NCBI RefSeq assembly: GCF_036711975.1
Contig: NC_091967.1
Span: forward strand, 19,034,001-19,098,000
From: Onthophagus taurus
Taxonomy: Eukaryota > Arthropoda > Insecta > Coleoptera > Scarabaeidae
Length of the DNA stretch: 64,000 bases
Direction of reading: 5' to 3'
A model generated the notes under the pieces. It was not told the DNA's origin, searched no databases, and saw only the letters and a list, made by a program, of their open reading frames with translations. The stretch's first letter is position 1; every line of letters starts with the position of its first letter. The translations under genes and the position numbers were made by a program. Positions 11,796-23,870 of the stretch are shown piece after piece.

Positions 11796-11938
11796 TTGAA
11801 TATTTAAATACGCAAATAAATATTATTGATGTTAATTTTATTTAAAGAAATCCAAAAGACGACACGCCATATAAAAGTGCAAAACACACAATGATTTATG
11901 TCTATTTTTAAGCTATGTGCTATTACATTCATTTTTAA

Positions 11939-13433
11939 TTAATAAGCGTGATAATCCATGCTTTGACGAAGTGTCATACAATCAACTTCATCAATTTTCA
12001 AAGTGTTCGTTTTAATGTTAATATCCTCTTCAAGTTGAATTTGTATCTTTAATAAATACCGAAGAGAAGCTTGAGCTTCAGACAACATATGTTGTAAAGT
12101 ATGAGTGTTGTGGCGTAATTCCCGAACTTCGTTCACCAAATTTGTTTCAACCAAATCCCTGCAAAGTTCCGCACCCGGTCTTTGAGCGCGATTTCCCAAT
12201 CTGGTATGAGCTAAAGCCATAAAGCCTTCTTTATCAGCTATGGCTTTCTCAAGATCCGTAATGTTTCGTGTCATTTCGTTCACTTGACGAACAACCTAAT
12301 AAAAAAATATAAAAATTGAGAATGTTTTAAACTTTTATAAGATATTTAAATTACTTCTAAATGTTGTATTTCCAATTTATATTTAGATTCTTTCGTTTCT
12401 TCAATACGTCGTCGAAATGCGTCGTTTACAGTATGATATTGTCCAACCAAATCATCAATTACCTGTTTTAAAATAACATCCACGTAAGCTCTTAAAGGTC
12501 GAGCGCTGTTTATTTCTTTAGCTGCTCTTTCAATATTTTTTGTTGTTGCTATCTCCCATTCTTCGACGGTTATTGTACTGAAAAAAAAAAAATTGAGGTA
12601 ATTCAAAATTATTTTGTGGTTATTTTAAAACTTACGCCACATCTAATGGTGAATATCCATAATACAAACTCAAATTCATACTGTTTTCATTTAAACTAAG
12701 GTTATGCCCATCTATTTTCAAAACGTTATCTTTATCTTCACTATCTCGATCCATAAAATAAATAGTGGATCTTAATCTTCTTACTTGTTCATTGGCTTGT
12801 TCTAAAACTCTAACAAGTAATTTGTTGGCCCCTTCGATTACATCAATTTCTTTTAAAAGTTCTCTTTCTACGTCATCATGGCACTAAAAGCACAAATAAG
12901 ATCAAAGTAAGAATAACATCGATATAAATTTTGTTACCAAATCAATTCCTATTCTTCCTTCCCTAAAAATTAAACATTTCTTACAAATCCTCATCGACTG
13001 GTCTTTTAATGAAGCCATAGCATCCATAATACGTTCTTTGTACAATGTTAAACATTCGATTTCACTACAAACCACTTTTCTTTGACGATCGATTTCATGT
13101 TTATTGAATTCTATATCTTGAATTTTTTCGTTGATTTTATGATCGACCTCGCGTTTATTTAAAAGTGTTCTTTCTTTAACTTCATCTCGCACCCTTTCAC
13201 ATTCTGCTAAGATTTTATCTGCTAAAGCTTGTTGATCTTCACAAGCTCGGTATCTTTGACGATTATTCAAGTACCATTCATTTAAACTAAATCTAAAAGA
13301 CGATTATAACAGGTTTAGTTTTGAAAGATGGTTTTTTTTAAGAAATTATTTCTTACCTTGGTGGTGGTGGAGGGACCGCAACTACATTATTTGTATAAAG
13401 TGTTTGAGTTGGTTTTACCTTTACTTCTTTCAT
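11939..13433 (-). CDS. TEKT1: Tektin-1-like ciliary microtubule protein
   Basis: Five exons in transcript order: 13433-13357, 13292-12938, 12883-12636, 12577-12355, 12295-11939. Phases match throughout and give about 419 residues, normal for tektins (400-450). The protein is almost entirely coiled coil and contains the tektin hallmark as RAQRPGAELCRD, where the family consensus is RPNVELCRD. Other segments resembling vertebrate tektin-1 are FREGRIGIDL, CHDDVERELLKE and NTLKIDEVDCMTLRQS. Tektins are filamentous proteins along doublet microtubules of cilia and sperm flagella; in insects expression is expected in testis and ciliated sensory cells. The gene converges on TRIM37. The Pro-Gly-Ala change in the signature is the only oddity. 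Confidence 0.92.
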
Positions 13434-13629
13434 TTTTTTACTGAAGAAAAATTATTATCAAAGAAAATTGTCAGGGACTTGACATGAATTGATCAAATAA
13501 GGGTGTTACTATGGATAAAATTTTATTGATTAACAGCGTATTCATTTATATTGGTACCTTTTATCAAGTCATTAAATCAATTTTATATAAATTTAATCGG
13601 AAATAGCTAGTTTAACTACAAGAAGGTAC
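13434..13629. other. Tektin upstream region
   Basis: Short AT-rich stretch between the tektin start codon and an RTE LINE fragment. It must hold the tektin promoter, but no TATA box or initiator stands out. Confidence 0.35.
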
Positions 13630-14335
13630 GTAAGATTACCTTGATAGCAGACAACCGAAAACCCACCAAATAAGAATACCAGAGAATAAGGACTGAAGAA
13701 CGAAGAACAGAACGAAGAAAAGTGGAAAACCTGTATAGGACCAATGAATTATTAATGCAATATCGCAAGGAGGAAAAGCAAGGGACACAAAGGACGATAG
13801 AAGAAAGATGGAGAAAATTACAATACTAAAAGCAGCCGCAGCAGTATGTGGGAAAAAGAGAATCAACCCAAGACTTAAAAGAACAAAATGGTGGAGTGAG
13901 GAAGTGAAGCAGAAAGTCAAAGAAAAGAAGTGGGCATGGAGGAAGTATCTACAGACGAAAAAATTGGAAGAAGTAGTCAGAGAAACACTGAATAAAGTAT
14001 GGGATGACTTCAGCAATGAAATAAAGGGATCACAAGCAATAAGAAAGAGTTCTGGACGACAATTAAGCATCTAAGAGGAAAGTATGGTTAAACATCTAAA
14101 CACATAAAGGATAAGAATGTGGATGTGGTGACAGAGGAAAGCAAAATGCTGGTCCCCTGATAAATATTACGAAGATAAGGTTAAGACGGGAAAAATTTCT
14201 GGATGTGGAGGGAGGGCCAATAATAACCATGGAAGAAGTGAAGAAAGCAATACATAGGCAAAAAATGGGAATGGATCCAAAGAATATTCTAGCAGGCGTA
14301 AGCTGGAGACGTTATACCTAGAAATTGGGAGAAAC
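13630..14335 (+). pseudogene. RTE-type LINE fragment (5' part)
   Basis: Reading frames encode stretches typical of insect RTE elements: KRTKWWSEEVKQKVKEKKWA (13877-13936), FWTTIKHLRGKYG (14049-14087), KHIKDKNVDVVTEESKML (14099-14152) and ITMEEVKKAIHRQKMGMDP (14222-14278). Several stops and frame changes. It stops at a gypsy fragment; matching 3' LINE sequence resumes at about 16320. Confidence 0.7.
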
Positions 14336-14339
14336 CAGG

Positions 14340-16070
14340 GAGAACCTTTGATAGAGAATTGTTAGCAATTTACACTAGTATCAAATTCTTTAAACATTTT
14401 TTACATGGACATCAATTTGTAGTTTACACTGACCACAAACCTCTAATCAACACAATTTTTTCTAACACAGAAAAAGCTCCACGTCAGACACGATATCTTA
14501 CTTACATAACACAATTCACATCAGATATCAGGTACATTACAGGAGAATCAAACATTGTAGCGGACACGTTGTCCAGAACAAATATTGATTCTCTAAATTC
14601 ACAGTACCCTGACACACAAACCTTAAAAAACGCGCAATTTAACGATACAGAATTAACACATTTATTAAACAAACAATACTCAAAGACACAAACTACTAAA
14701 TATAACCTATCGCAACAAACAACATCACATTCAGATGTAAAGCTTTGGTGCGACATTTCAACAAACAATCCTCGAACATACATACCACAAAAATTTCGTA
14801 AAACAATTTTCAACAAATTTCACAACTTAACACCTGGTATTCGCGCTACTACACACATCATCAAAACACGATTCTTTTGGCCTCACATGACAAAACACAT
14901 TCAGTTATGGACAAAAACCTGTTTGCGATGTCAACAAACAAAAGTTCAAAAGTACACAAAATCACCTATTAGTAAAATTCCGATACCAAAATTAAGATTC
15001 GATCATGTCCACATTGATTTGGTTGGTCCTCTCACTCCGTCCCTTGGCTGCACATATGTGCTCACCGTAATAGATCGTTTCACGCGTTGGCCAGAAGTTT
15101 TTCCTCTCAAAGATATTGGTTCTTCTTCTATTGCGGATACTTTGTTCCGGCATTATTTCAGCCGATTTGGCATTCCTAGCACTATAACCCATGATCAGGG
15201 ACGACAATTCGAATCAAAACTCTTTTCAAAATTTCACACCCTTCTAGGAACACGTCAAATTCATACATCCACCTTCCATCCCCAAAGCAACGGAATTTTA
15301 GAAAGGTTTCACCGTTCTTTAAAAACAGCCATAACTGCCAGAGATAACACTACGAGGTGGAACAATGATCTTCCCTTGGTTCTCCTAGGCCTCAGATCAT
15401 CTCTTAAGGAAGACCTAGGTTGTTCATCTGCCGAACTTGTATACGGTCAACCACTTAGGCTTCCAGGAGCATTTTTTGTTAATATTCAACACCCTTTGGA
15501 ATCTGATCCATTGCTATCTAGTTTACGAGAAACATTCTCTTGTTTCAAACCAGTAAACACAGTTTTTCATTCTAACCAAAAACCATTTATTCATAAAGAT
15601 TTATTCATTTCAAAATTTGTTTTTGTCAAAATTAATGGGATTCAACCCTCTTTAACACCAAGATATGAAGGCCCATTTAAAGTGATAAAAACATTTCCGA
15701 AATATTTTGTAATTTTCAAAAATAACAAGGAAGTATCTGTTAACATCAACAACCTTAAACCAGCATTTCTTTTAAAAGAAAATTCAACATGTCACCACAG
15801 CGAGGCAATCAATTCACATAATATAAAAATTCAAAAAAAAGTTACTTTCAATTTTTAATATGAATTTTTTTTTTTTTTTTTCTTTAACCACCATATTCCT
15901 CTTTTTATTAATCTTTATAGGAGGGGAAGTGGCTGTAGCATGCTGTGCACACGACATGTACAAAACAAAAGAACGTTACTATATAAAATTATTATCATTC
16001 AAATAATCAATCGATTCTATCAGTCCTTAGAATGTAGTTCATATTATTATTTATTAAAATATTAATTTAT
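14340..16070 (+). mobile_element. 5'-truncated Ty3/gypsy element with putative 3' LTR
   Basis: The element begins inside RNase H and carries an open pol frame to 15858. It is followed by a T-run, a polypurine tract (GGAGGGGAAG near 15921) and about 140 bp of putative LTR from about 15930 containing TATATAAAA at 15980. No second LTR is seen, so gag, protease, RT and the 5' LTR have been deleted or lost in assembly. It separates two parts of an RTE LINE. Confidence 0.65.
14359..15858 (+). CDS. Gypsy pol fragment: RNase H and integrase
   Basis: A 499-residue open frame. Residues 1-75 are the end of RNase H (ELLAIYTSIKFFKHFLHG just upstream, then YTDHKPLI). An HHCC zinc-binding domain with CLRCQQTK near residue 190 is followed by the integrase core: VHIDLVGPLTP (first Asp), THDQGRQFES (second Asp) and HPQSNGILERFHRSLK (catalytic Glu). 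The C-terminal part, PRYEGPFKVIKTFPKYFV, is the usual tail. Integrase inserts retrotransposon cDNA into the genome. The frame is undamaged, but RT is absent, so this copy cannot be autonomous. The listed start is simply the first Met in the open frame. Confidence 0.85.
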   Translation: MLAIYTSIKFFKHFLHGHQFVVYTDHKPLINTIFSNTEKAPRQTRYLTYITQFTSDIRYITGESNIVADTLSRTNIDSLNSQYPDTQTLKNAQFNDTELTHLLNKQYSKTQTTKYNLSQQTTSHSDVKLWCDISTNNPRTYIPQKFRKTIFNKFHNLTPGIRATTHIIKTRFFWPHMTKHIQLWTKTCLRCQQTKVQKYTKSPISKIPIPKLRFDHVHIDLVGPLTPSLGCTYVLTVIDRFTRWPEVFPLKDIGSSSIADTLFRHYFSRFGIPSTITHDQGRQFESKLFSKFHTLLGTRQIHTSTFHPQSNGILERFHRSLKTAITARDNTTRWNNDLPLVLLGLRSSLKEDLGCSSAELVYGQPLRLPGAFFVNIQHPLESDPLLSSLRETFSCFKPVNTVFHSNQKPFIHKDLFISKFVFVKINGIQPSLTPRYEGPFKVIKTFPKYFVIFKNNKEVSVNINNLKPAFLLKENSTCHHSEAINSHNIKIQKKVTFNF

Positions 16071-16099
16071 CTTGTTATATTGTGGACACATGTATATCC

Positions 16100-16330
16100 A
16101 CAATATCATAGCACTGCACAAGGAGGGAAATACGTACAGTTGGGATAACTATATAGGCCAAACAAGATATGAGCCCGGGGGAAAAGCCAAACATGAGCTT
16201 CTGGAGGAGAAGATCGTGATGGATCGCATCAAACCCCTTGGAAAAGTCAGTGTACACTACATCCACTTGACCACCCCCATCCAGGGATTCACATATTATA
16301 GATATATCATTGAATATCATTGTACAAAAT
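16100..16330 (-). pseudogene. LINE reverse-transcriptase fragment, opposite strand
   Basis: The minus strand reads SLDGGGQVDVVYTDFSKGFD followed by IHHDLLLQKL, the first catalytic block of non-LTR reverse transcriptases (YTDFSKAFD). It is only about 60 residues long and lies between the gypsy 3' end and an RTE LINE tail of the other orientation. Confidence 0.6.
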
Positions 16331-16915
16331 GCAGGAATGGAAATAAACACAAAGAAAAGTGAAATAATGAAGATTAGCAAAGAAACCTGTAATGAAGATG
16401 AAGACATAAACATCAGATGTAGGCAGAATAGATTAAAGGTAACTAATCTGGTTAATCTAATCTCTTGATTAAAGTGATTTACTATCATTACGAATATCTG
16501 GGGGTAGTGATGAGCAATGATGGGACAATAGATTCGACAATTAAGAAAGAATAACCAATGCAACAATTCATTGAGAATTAATTAAATGCTAAAAAGGAGT
16601 TGAGTAAAGAAACAAATGAACAAATCAGTATATATGGGGTGTAAACCTGGCCAATGCAGTATAAGTACAAAAGCGAAGTAACAGCTACAGAAATGCAGTA
16701 CTTAAGGCGAATAATAGAGTGGACCAGGAGAGATAGAGTCAGAAATACAACCTAAAGCTATACAGAACAAAGAGTTACAGTGGTATGAGTACATGATCCG
16801 TATGGATGATAAGAGGCTTCCAAAGAGAATGAAGTGGCTGGACAACATCAAAAGTACGATTCAGCAGAGGAGAAGAAAGAACTTTGAGGAACAAAAGAGG
16901 ATGGCGCTGAATTAA
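16320..16915 (+). pseudogene. RTE-type LINE fragment (3' part)
   Basis: Starts with GMEINTKKSEIMKISKE near 16333, a typical post-catalytic RT segment, and ends with LQWYEYMIRMDDKRLPKRMK and WLDNIKSTIQQRRRKNFEEQ before a stop at 16913. This is the conserved C-terminus of RTE/CR1-like elements. It probably completes the fragment at 13630-14335, the two being separated by the gypsy element and a minus-strand LINE piece. Confidence 0.6.
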
Positions 16916-17711
16916 AACTAGTATCAAAAATAACGCCATAATGCAGAGATCTCAAAACTTTCCAGCCTTAACGAAACGTTTTAATTTTCCTGCTGTTTTT
17001 TATAATTTCTAGACTAGTTCTGTCGTATTCGAGAAAGTTCTGGTGTATTCCACTCACTTCTAGATGGTAGCAATTAGAGTATATTAAATATTTTGTGATT
17101 GAGTTCAGTAAAAAAGCGCTATATTTGATTAGCAATGAAACTATACATAGCCGTTCTTAAAGAATATAACATTTAACGTCATTATGGACATAAAAATTTG
17201 AAGCGCCGATTGAAAGCACAGCAGAAAAATGCGTAATCGCAATAATCAAAGAAATGAGCCCCAAAAGGATAAATTTATTTAAAACTGTTAGATTGTCAGC
17301 AAACACTGTGGCAGTGGATGAGTCAGATACTGCTCATAATTTGAGATTGCAATCAGAAAACTAGCTTCTCCCTGATTTATATACACTAATACCAAATCAA
17401 CCCGTGGTTTCATTCGTTTTGTTAGTTATTATGCTTAAGTTAAATTTTCTGCGTATTACACTTCATTAAGCTTTACCTTGCAAGTAAATAAAACCGCGTT
17501 AATCTGTTTTTTGTTCAACAATATGCCATTAATTGATGGGCCGGATTTGGCTCGAGGGGCGTAATTTGGAGATTTCTGCCATAAGATATAAAGGAAAAGT
17601 CAAAAACATGAATTTAATATAAATTTAACTGAGTTTTAAACACACCAACTTAAAAAAAAACTTAATAATTTAACAATTATATTAAAAAAAAAAATAGACA
17701 ACAATTTTAAA
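16916..17711. other. Intergenic, nothing recognised
   Basis: AT-rich sequence between a LINE tail and the 3' end of the dehydrogenase gene. One weak stretch (about 17165-17350) has transposase-like wording in broken frames but not enough to classify. Confidence 0.4.
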
Positions 17712-18797
17712 TTAAAGTTTCTCGTTCTCTCCTAATTTAGTCATCTCCTCACTTTTTCTCCACAAAGCTTTCCCCAAAACGACATCTTTAGCTTTCTCGT
17801 ACATTTCTATCTTTTTACAATTTCCAAAAAACTCCCCATGATATATTTCTAAGTTTTTAGCAACGGAACAATAAATTTGACATTGCGCTCCTTCGACGGG
17901 TTTCCAAAAATACAACGTTCTCAACACATCAAAAGCCATAAGGATGAATTTGTTTAATCCTCTACCCAATTCGGTTGTTGTAGCTCCCGGATGTGCCGCT
18001 AAAACAGTTACGCCGGTTCCTTCGAGTTTTTTGGCTAATTCTATCGTAAATAAGAGATTGCATAATTTTGTGTTATTATACAACATATTTTCGGCTTGTA
18101 CAGTTGATGTTTTTGGATATTCGTTGATTTGGTCGAGTTTTAAATCTGCCGATTTAGCTAGGAATGATGATACGTTTACTATTCGACTTGGTGTGGATTT
18201 TTTTAATTTATCTAAAATAAGGATATAAAATTAATAGTAGAAATTTTTTTTTAAAGTAACAAACCTATTAATAAATGTGTTAATAAAAACGGTCCAAAAT
18301 GATTTGTTTGCATAACTTTTAATAATCCATCTTCGGTTTTACCTTCACCTAAATACGCAACTCCAGCGTTGTTTACTAAAATATCTAAACTTTCCTCGTT
18401 TTTATTAATATCCTCACAAAAATCTCTTATTGATTTAAACGACTGTAAATCTAATAATTTAACCACTACATTTTGATTTCCTGTTTTAGCGACAATTTTA
18501 TCTCGTGCTTCATCCGCTCTACTTTTACTCCTACAAGCTAAAATTACTCGGGCCCCTCTCATAGCAAAATCCAACGCGTTTTCATAGCCAAGCCCTATTA
18601 TGTAATTTGAAATTAATTTTGTATTGGATTAAAAACATTGTTTTACTTACCCGTATGAGACTTACCCCTGTAACAATAGCTGTTTTTCCTTTTAAACATG
18701 TATAACTCCCATTCCATCGTGTGTTTAATTTAATATAAATTTTAAGAGCCACTGCTGATATTACAACAAATATACCGATGCAACTTAAACAAGCCAT
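17712..18797 (-). CDS. RDH11-14-like short-chain dehydrogenase/reductase
   Basis: Exons in transcript order: 18797 to about 18651, 18594-18265, 18211-17712; about 325 residues, usual for retinol dehydrogenase 11-14 relatives. An N-terminal hydrophobic segment (residues 5-20) suggests membrane anchoring. Seen motifs: start of the Rossmann fold (GKTAIVTG), ARVILACRSK, the structural LVNNAG, the catalytic Ser in IVNVSSF and the catalytic YNNTK (YxxxK). Family members use NADP(H) to interconvert retinoids or related lipids and aldehydes; the true substrate cannot be told. The TGxxxGxG cofactor loop is split by intron 1, and the canonical donors leave a one-base phase mismatch with the GLGYENALDFA side. 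A sequence error, an unusual splice site or early decay are all possible. Confidence 0.82.
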
Positions 18798-19614
18798 AGT
18801 GAACGATTTAAAACCGAATCACGATGACTAAAAAATAAAGTGTGCCTTCGACTGCTCAATATTAAGTGTGTCGCAACTATTTATATAACGCTTGTAAAGA
18901 TAATAAAGATGACGAAACGTAAATGCAATGTCTACTGAACTAGAAATACACTTATTCACTTCGAGAAGATGCTACAGATAAATGACTGGCTGTTTTAAAA
19001 ACAAATTAATGTCTTTTTTTCTGGTCATTTTATGAATCACAATTAATTAAGTAGGTGGTTTTAATGATTTGAATTAGACTTGATTAAAGTTGTTTATATA
19101 AAAGATGTTTTTTCAATTAATTAATCTTTGTTTTTACATTTAATGCAAATAATTAGTTGATGATTATTAGCTACTAATTATAACTAAACAAATACAATTA
19201 GAACTAGGTCAGCGCTTGTAAATAAATTTCACCCTGATCCTTACAACCCCTTTATCATATCCAAAACAATAAGCTATATTTCCGGATTTAAAGCGAATAT
19301 TAAAAAAATCATTTTAATTAACTAAAAAAATATTGGGAATAAAGTTATTTTATTCCACTAGTGGACTAAGTGGTACTTTATACGGTTCATAAGTGTGGAT
19401 AAAACTTCAATTATAAGGTGATTGTGGATAAACAATATTTATTGGTTCACATAAGTAATAACAGTAAAAACATTGGAAATAAACAAATTAAATTCGAAAC
19501 AATGAACCAAAGAGAATTGAGTCAATTTGGCTAGCACCAGTCAATGGTGCAAGCCCACTGTTTTTTATCAATCCTCAAATTAAATGACTACTACTAGAAA
19601 TTAAATTAAATGAC
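18798..19614. other. Intergenic, dehydrogenase upstream region
   Basis: AT-rich sequence 5' of the dehydrogenase. The promoter should lie just above 18797, but no clear core motif was identified. No reading frame or repeat of note. Confidence 0.4.
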
Positions 19615-19637
19615 ACAATACAATGTACGTTGCAGAA

Positions 19638-19756
19638 TCAAAGAAAAAAAGAGAAAACAAAAAAAAACAAATAGAAAAAGAAAAAATTGAAAGGGCAGCG
19701 AAGAAAGACACAGAGAATAGAAGAGAAGAGAGAATAAGAAAAAAGAAGAAAAAGGA
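19638..19756. repeat. Polypurine tract
   Basis: About 120 bases made almost only of A and G on the plus strand, producing a Lys/Arg/Glu-only translation. Low-complexity sequence near the 3' end of the minus-strand LINE; not a gene. Confidence 0.7.
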
Positions 19757-19772
19757 ACCGGCGCTATTCCGT

Positions 19773-22700
19773 CTACTCAAAGCCATTTTGTTGGTTAAGC
19801 AAAAGTTTTTTTAGTTCTACCTTGAATCTTTTACAAGATAAACGTTTTAAAGAATCCGGCAGTGGGTTGTACATGTTAGGCACACAATAAGAGAACGATC
19901 TTTTATAAATTTCATAATTGTGCCTTGGTATTGTTAAAGCATGCCTAACAATGACATTGTGAACGTCAGTTCTGTAGCGTATTGTAAGGCGGACTCCCAA
20001 ACAAGAAGAACTCTTCTACGAGCCATGTTTAACGAGCCCACCCAACCAAGTGAGACATATGTTCCCATCTTTTTATTCCGTAAATAATAATAATATATAG
20101 GAGCTCCGTAATTAAATATAGAGAGCACTAAAGTGTCACATAATATAACTTTTAGTTTAGTGCTTAAAATGTGCGTATTAGAGTATAACAGTTTTAAAGT
20201 GGAATATGCTCTTTGAAGTAAGGAGCCAGCATGCTTTCTAAATCTCAAATCCTCCTCAATGATCATACCCAGATTCTTCGCACTGTCTCCAAAAGTCAGC
20301 GTGTGTCCGTCAATCCGGACTGCACCCGCAGCACCGAAAACCATCACGGATGACTTAGAGCCATTAACAGTAAGTTTAAGCTCTTTTGCAAGTTGAATTA
20401 AGTTTCCTACGTCGGTATTTATATTTTTTCCCCCATTTAATAAGTCAGTTAGTTCAAAAGAACAGCGTAATTGTGTGTCATCTGCATACACACAATAAAT
20501 TGATTGTCGGATGTTGGGATATGCTGATGATATCAAGATCTATGCCGAAGTCTCATCGATGGCAGATGCAGATAAGCTGCAGCACAACTCAAACACAATA
20601 GTGCAATGGTGTAAGACCTACAAACTTAACCTTAATATAGATAAATGTTGTGTACTTACTTATAACCGATGCTCGTCACCATGCATATATCCTTACAATA
20701 TTGCTGGCAGCACTTTAAGTCGTGTTGAGAAGTACAGGGATTTGGGGGTCCTGTTTGATGCAAGTCTTAATTTTAAAAAACATATCATAATGTGTGTTCG
20801 GAGGCCTTTAGGTCCCTAGGTTTTGTGATGCGTATGTCTAAATATTTCACAAGTGTCAGCTTATTAAAGACCTTGTATTGTGCTTACGTTCTGAGTAAGT
20901 TAGAATACGCTTGCCTGATTTGGAGTCCCTTATATGCATGTGAGTTCTTAAGCCTTGATCGAGTCCATCGTAGATTCTTAAAATTTCTTTCTTACAAATC
21001 TGATGGAATTTACCCTGAGCGAGGTATACCACAAAATGATTTGCTTGCACGACACAATATGATTTCCTTGATGGACAGAAGAAACGCGTTTTATGAAAGG
21101 TTTCTACAAAGGCTTGTCGAATATAACATCGATTGCCCTTTCATTCTTGAGCGACTAGGGTTTGTTGTTCCAAGGAGTAACTCAAGATATAGCTGCGTAT
21201 TCGTCATTCCTTATGCTAGGACAAACATTATGAGACGGGCGCCAACATACACTCTCTGTAAAGTGGGCAACAGGATTCCAGACAATCAGTGATCACCTGC
21301 ATGTAAATTCACTTATTTAGTTTTTATTTTTATTTTCTTTATAATTCGGTCAATTGTTAATTTCTTGTATTTTTTGTAATTTTTGTTTTTTTTTCTCATA
21401 TACAGATACATATTATTGTATTATTACATTATGTAATATATATTGTTATCCTTTTTTGGGCTATGCCTGTTGGGTAATAAAGGAATATTATTATTATTAT
21501 TATTATTATACATATATGGCTTACAACACATTAGCTAGCTCACATGTATAAATCAAATATAATAGTGGTGCCTTCTGGTACTCTTGAAACTATATTTACT
21601 GCAGAAGATTGAACATTATGAAAAATAACTTTTTGCGAGCGGTCGGCAAGAAAACTTTCAATAATTTTGAGAGCTGCATTGGAAAGCCCAATATAGTGCA
21701 AGATAGCTAGCAAGGTTTTATGGTTTAAACGGCCAAAAGCCTTAGAAAAATCTAAAAGAATGAGGACTTTTTATCATCAATAGCTCCAAAAATGTCATCC
21801 GTCACGTCCAGCAGCGCGGTGGTACAGTTGAATGCAGATTGGAAAACAGGTAAAATATCAAACCTCTCCAAATGCTTGCGTAATCTGAGAGCAATGATCC
21901 TCTCAAGAACCTTGAAGAGGACAGACAAGATACTTATAGGACGCAGATCGGCCAATTGTGCAGGATTCTTAACTTTTGTGATTGGGATAACAAGTGCACA
22001 TTTCCAACTATTGGGAAACATAGACTCTTCAAGACAACATTTGATAATGTGGCAAATATAAGGTAGTACATGACAACAAAGCAAGATGATCCTAAGACCA
22101 ATTCCATCCACACCAATAGCGTTGGTTTTAAATGTAGATATTATTTGGGATATTTCCTCTGTAGAAGTCATGTTTTTTTGAAATTTGAAAATCGTTTATT
22201 ATAGAAGGATCGCCAACTTCATCACTTTGGGTAGACAAGAAAAAGTCATTAATCCGATCTGTATCACCAATACTAGTGGAGTCAGAATGGGTGTTATTGC
22301 GAACAATTCCTAGAGTTCTAAAATTGTTCCAAAGTTCTTTCGAAGTGCGATCTCGAAAAACATAATTCTAGTAAGCTTTCTTCGAAGGGAAGCATTAGTG
22401 AAGTTCCTCAACTGTTTATTAACTTAACGTTGTTAGTTACCCCTGGAGATCATAGAGATTTACCAGTGCGTTGTTTAAAAAAAGAGAGTTTGTCAATAAT
22501 ATCCTCCAAACGTATTAACTGATACCAAGGTAAAGAAATAAGATCACGCACAAATACTTCATGATTAAATCCCTATAAGTAAATCCCTCAGGAGAATCAC
22601 TAGACCCAGTTTTAACATTAACACGAACAAAAGCCATACAGTGGTCAGAGACAGTGTGAACAGGAATCACCCCAGAATCAGAGAAAGGAACATCATCGTG
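19773..22700 (-). pseudogene. Jockey-like LINE, interrupted by another LINE
   Basis: Read on the minus strand from 22690: endonuclease end (SDSGVIPVHTVSDHCMAF), RT start (NAIGVDGIGLRIIL, ADLRPISILSVLFKVLERII, FQSAFNCTTALLDVTDD), then after a gap RT end with the catalytic YADDTQLRCSFE (20475-20510) and the thumb (FGDSAKNLGMIIEEDLRF), finishing near NMYNPLPDSLKRL at about 19860. The gap at 20512-21511 is filled by an oppositely oriented LINE. Frames are broken in several places. Confidence 0.75.
20512..21511 (+). pseudogene. 5'-truncated LINE nested in the minus-strand LINE
   Basis: Starts inside RT at LGYADDIKIYAEVSSMADAD (catalytic YADD) and continues through CKTYKLNLNIDKC and YRDLGVLFDASLNFKKHI. 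A frame change precedes SKLEYACLIWSPLY and LDRVHRRFLKFLSYKSDG, and coding ends near 21292. A (TTA)n run at 21488-21509 marks the 3' end. The 5' truncation and simple-repeat tail are classic signs of target-primed reverse transcription. It splits the host LINE just beside that element's own YADD. Confidence 0.8.
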
Positions 22701-22734
22701 GTGTTCGAGGTGATTTTGAAAATCGATTAATATT

Positions 22735-23870
22735 TTGTCAATGGGCACATGAACGAATGCGGTTGGACGTCAATTTCTTTGGTAACGTACTATTCTCGGA
22801 TGAGTCTACTTTTACAAACAAAGGACAAGTCAATAGATATAAAATGCACTATTGCACTATTAACTTTGGTCGGTTAATTGGTGATAAATTGATCGGTCCA
22901 TAGTTTATTGATGTATGCTGGCGAGAACTTAATTTATAGTAAATGTTCAAATATTTCCACACCCACTTCAATACATTTATTAACCCTTCTACTAAAACTT
23001 TCTTTACATCTTAAAAGGTTTTCTGCTCTTTCATGTTTTCTGGCGTAGTCGATACTTCCCGATAAACATTATCCTTAAGGACGCCCCACAAAAAGAAATC
23101 AAGAGGTGTTAAATCAGATGATTTAGCAGGCCAAGAAATTAGACCTCCTCTTCCAATCCATCGCCTAGCATAATCCCGATCTAAAGCTTCACGTGTAATA
23201 TGTGAAAAATGTGCTGGACACCTATCATTTTGAAGCCACACATTTTGTCTCTCTTCTCTGCTCAAATCTACAAGTAACGTTGGTAAGACGTCATCTAAAA
23301 AATTTCGGTACTTCTCCCCATTCAGCATACCATCAATAAAGTATGGACCGATCAATTAATCTCCAATTATACCACACCAAAGTCGTTGATGTTCTACTTC
23401 AGGCAACCATCTCGGATTTTCAACGCTCCATTAGTGCATGGTCTATTGGACTTATTCTTTGTTTGTAAAAGTAGACTCATCCGAGAATAGCACATTACCA
23501 AAGAAATTGACGTCCAACCGCATTCGTTCTTGTGCCCATTGACAAAATATTAATCGATTTTCGAAATCACCTCCATAAAGCTGTTGATGCAATAAAATGT
23601 GGTATGGGTGATACATGTTGCGCTTTAATATTCTTAAAATGCTGGTCTTCGATATTCCGGTCTCTTTCCAAAGGTATTTCCGACGAGCCAGGTCACCCGA
23701 TGCACCTCTTCTGGATAAGAATGAAGAACTAAAGGCAATGTATTGAAGCGGGTAGGAAAATGTAAAAATTCATAAATCTTATTTGTTCTTGCTAGATTAT
23801 AAACGTTAGTTAATTGTTTCTGAAAAAGTTTCAATTTTTTTCAAAAGATGTTTTACCGTTGTACTGGCAA
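22735..23870 (-). pseudogene. DD41D transposase relic with inverted arms (copy 2)
   Basis: Minus-strand coding from 23355 to 23011 gives WLQNDRCPAHFSHITREALD and WIGRGGLISWPAKSSDLTPL with the 41-residue spacing of DD41D. The segment 23344-23545 (first catalytic block, FSDEST) recurs in opposite orientation at about 22737-22910, so the relic is flanked by its own inverted copy. Frames are broken. The left arm joins the endonuclease end of the neighbouring LINE. Confidence 0.7.
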
